NCBI GenBank assembly: GCA_029204225.1
Contig: CM055103.1
Span: forward strand, 42,367,368 to 42,431,367
Reading direction: 5' to 3'
DNA length: 64,000 nucleotides
Source of the DNA: Diphasiastrum complanatum
Taxonomy: Eukaryota; Streptophyta; Lycopodiopsida; Lycopodiales; Lycopodiaceae
Within the stretch, counting starts at the first letter, position 1; each line of letters starts with the position of its first letter. The notes beneath the pieces are model-generated. The model saw only the letters and a list, made by a program, of their open reading frames with translations. It was not told the DNA's origin and ran no database searches. Both the position numbers and the translations under genes were made by a program. Positions 63,248 through 64,000 of this stretch are shown here, piece after piece.

Positions 63248-64000
63248 TGTTGGTAGCACCAATTTTGGGCCAGGATGGGTGTTTGCACGTTTTTGCATGA
63301 TTTCTTCTTGTGGAAGTGCACCCTACTATTGATTTTCTGACACTCTGATCTCGCACGTGTGAAGCCTAGGTTGCAGGCTGACGTGGCAAGCATCTTGTTC
63401 ACTTGGTCTCCCTCTGTACTGAGCTTTACATCACCCAATTTGGTGTCCTGTAGCCAAAGTTATGATCATCTGAAATTTTGCAGTTTTGGCACAATTTGGA
63501 ATTGTTCTGATTGCATGCCAGTCATTTCCCTAATTTGTAGTACTGTGTTTGCATGGATTAGTTGCATGCTGATTCTCAGAGTGATTCTAACATGCATGAG
63601 GGATTTAACGCATGTGCTCTGACAGTTTTGGTCACAAATCAGTGTTAATGGCTGACAAAATCCGTAAAACTGAAGTTTACGTAAAAAATTCCGTAATGAC
63701 GTTTATGGCTGATGTAGCGCGCTTTGCATGCCAGTTTGACATTGGGTTAGTAACATTAGGAATCGAACAGTGTTTCGATTTTTTTCGATTTCGATTGCCT
63801 TTTGTACTAACAGTATTTTCGTCCGAATTTTCGAATTACGTAAAATAAAGCAAAATTTGAGTTTTCCGAACAAATCGAAATTTCGGTCATTTTTTCGTTA
63901 TCTATGGAATCAGTTTAGATTAGTGAATTGATTAAACTGAGTTTATCAGTCAGAATTGATCACAGTGTTTTCACCAAGTCTAAATTATTTCCCGGTGATA
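63248..64000. other. unassigned right end
   Basis: Begins TGTTGGTAGCACCAATTTTG, which could be an LTR start cutting the gypsy RT. Two frames of 87 and 78 codons (63,359 and 63,612) have no recognised motif. Rich in ATTTTCG-like words near 63,800. The window ends inside it. Confidence 0.35.

Overview
This window looks like nuclear DNA from a land plant with a large, repeat-rich genome. It is dominated by Ty1/copia LTR retrotransposons whose primer-binding sites read TGGTATCAGAGC (initiator-methionine tRNA). It also holds Ty3/gypsy relics, one non-LTR (LINE) element, CT/GA microsatellites, pieces of an LRR receptor-like gene, and a few exons of what looks like a plant coiled-coil membrane-protein gene. 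The species cannot be fixed from the sequence. The LINE reverse transcriptase is unlike the usual angiosperm L1 type, which makes a fern or other early-diverging plant worth testing, but that is only a guess.

Layout. 1-1.4 kb: unassigned DNA and a CT microsatellite. 1.47-9.33 kb: plus-strand copia relics, including an LTR with primer-binding site, a gag fragment, three head-to-tail RT/RNase H segments and a 3' LTR. 9.33-13.2 kb: minus-strand copia (gag-PR-INT-RT) with a probable LTR. 13.2-17.6 kb: shredded LTR and gag/RT fragments. 17.6-26.8 kb: an old minus-strand copia whose LTR is split by a complete younger copia (18,053-24,083, TSD ATGTG); in the younger element an unrelated open frame sits where RT should be. 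26.8-30 kb: plus-strand copia relics, a minus-strand protease scrap and a minus-strand gypsy RT/RNase H relic. 32.0-46.2 kb: five recognisable exons of a minus-strand host gene, with a 13.3-kb stretch between two of them filled by copia debris, LTR fragments and simple repeats. 48.3-63.2 kb: a rearranged block.

The rearranged block is best explained by a 13.1-kb inversion between about 49,656 and 62,760. Outside it lie the first part of an LRR gene, a plus-strand LTR with PBS and the first 36 codons of a gag. Inside it, reversed, lie the rest of that gag, its polypurine tract, the partner LTR and the next LRRs. The gag reads from its zinc knuckles into an acidic domain that stops just before the polypurine tract, with no pol, so this appears to be a gag-only retrotransposon. 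A very young copia (56,739-62,071, TSD GCCTC, nearly identical LTRs) later landed inside that gag. The reversed segment also carries the LINE and the first part of a gypsy gag; gypsy protease/RT lies just beyond the right breakpoint.

No tRNA, rRNA, CRISPR array or bacterial-type operon was seen. Apart from the host gene exons, nearly every long reading frame is retroelement protein carrying stops or frameshifts.
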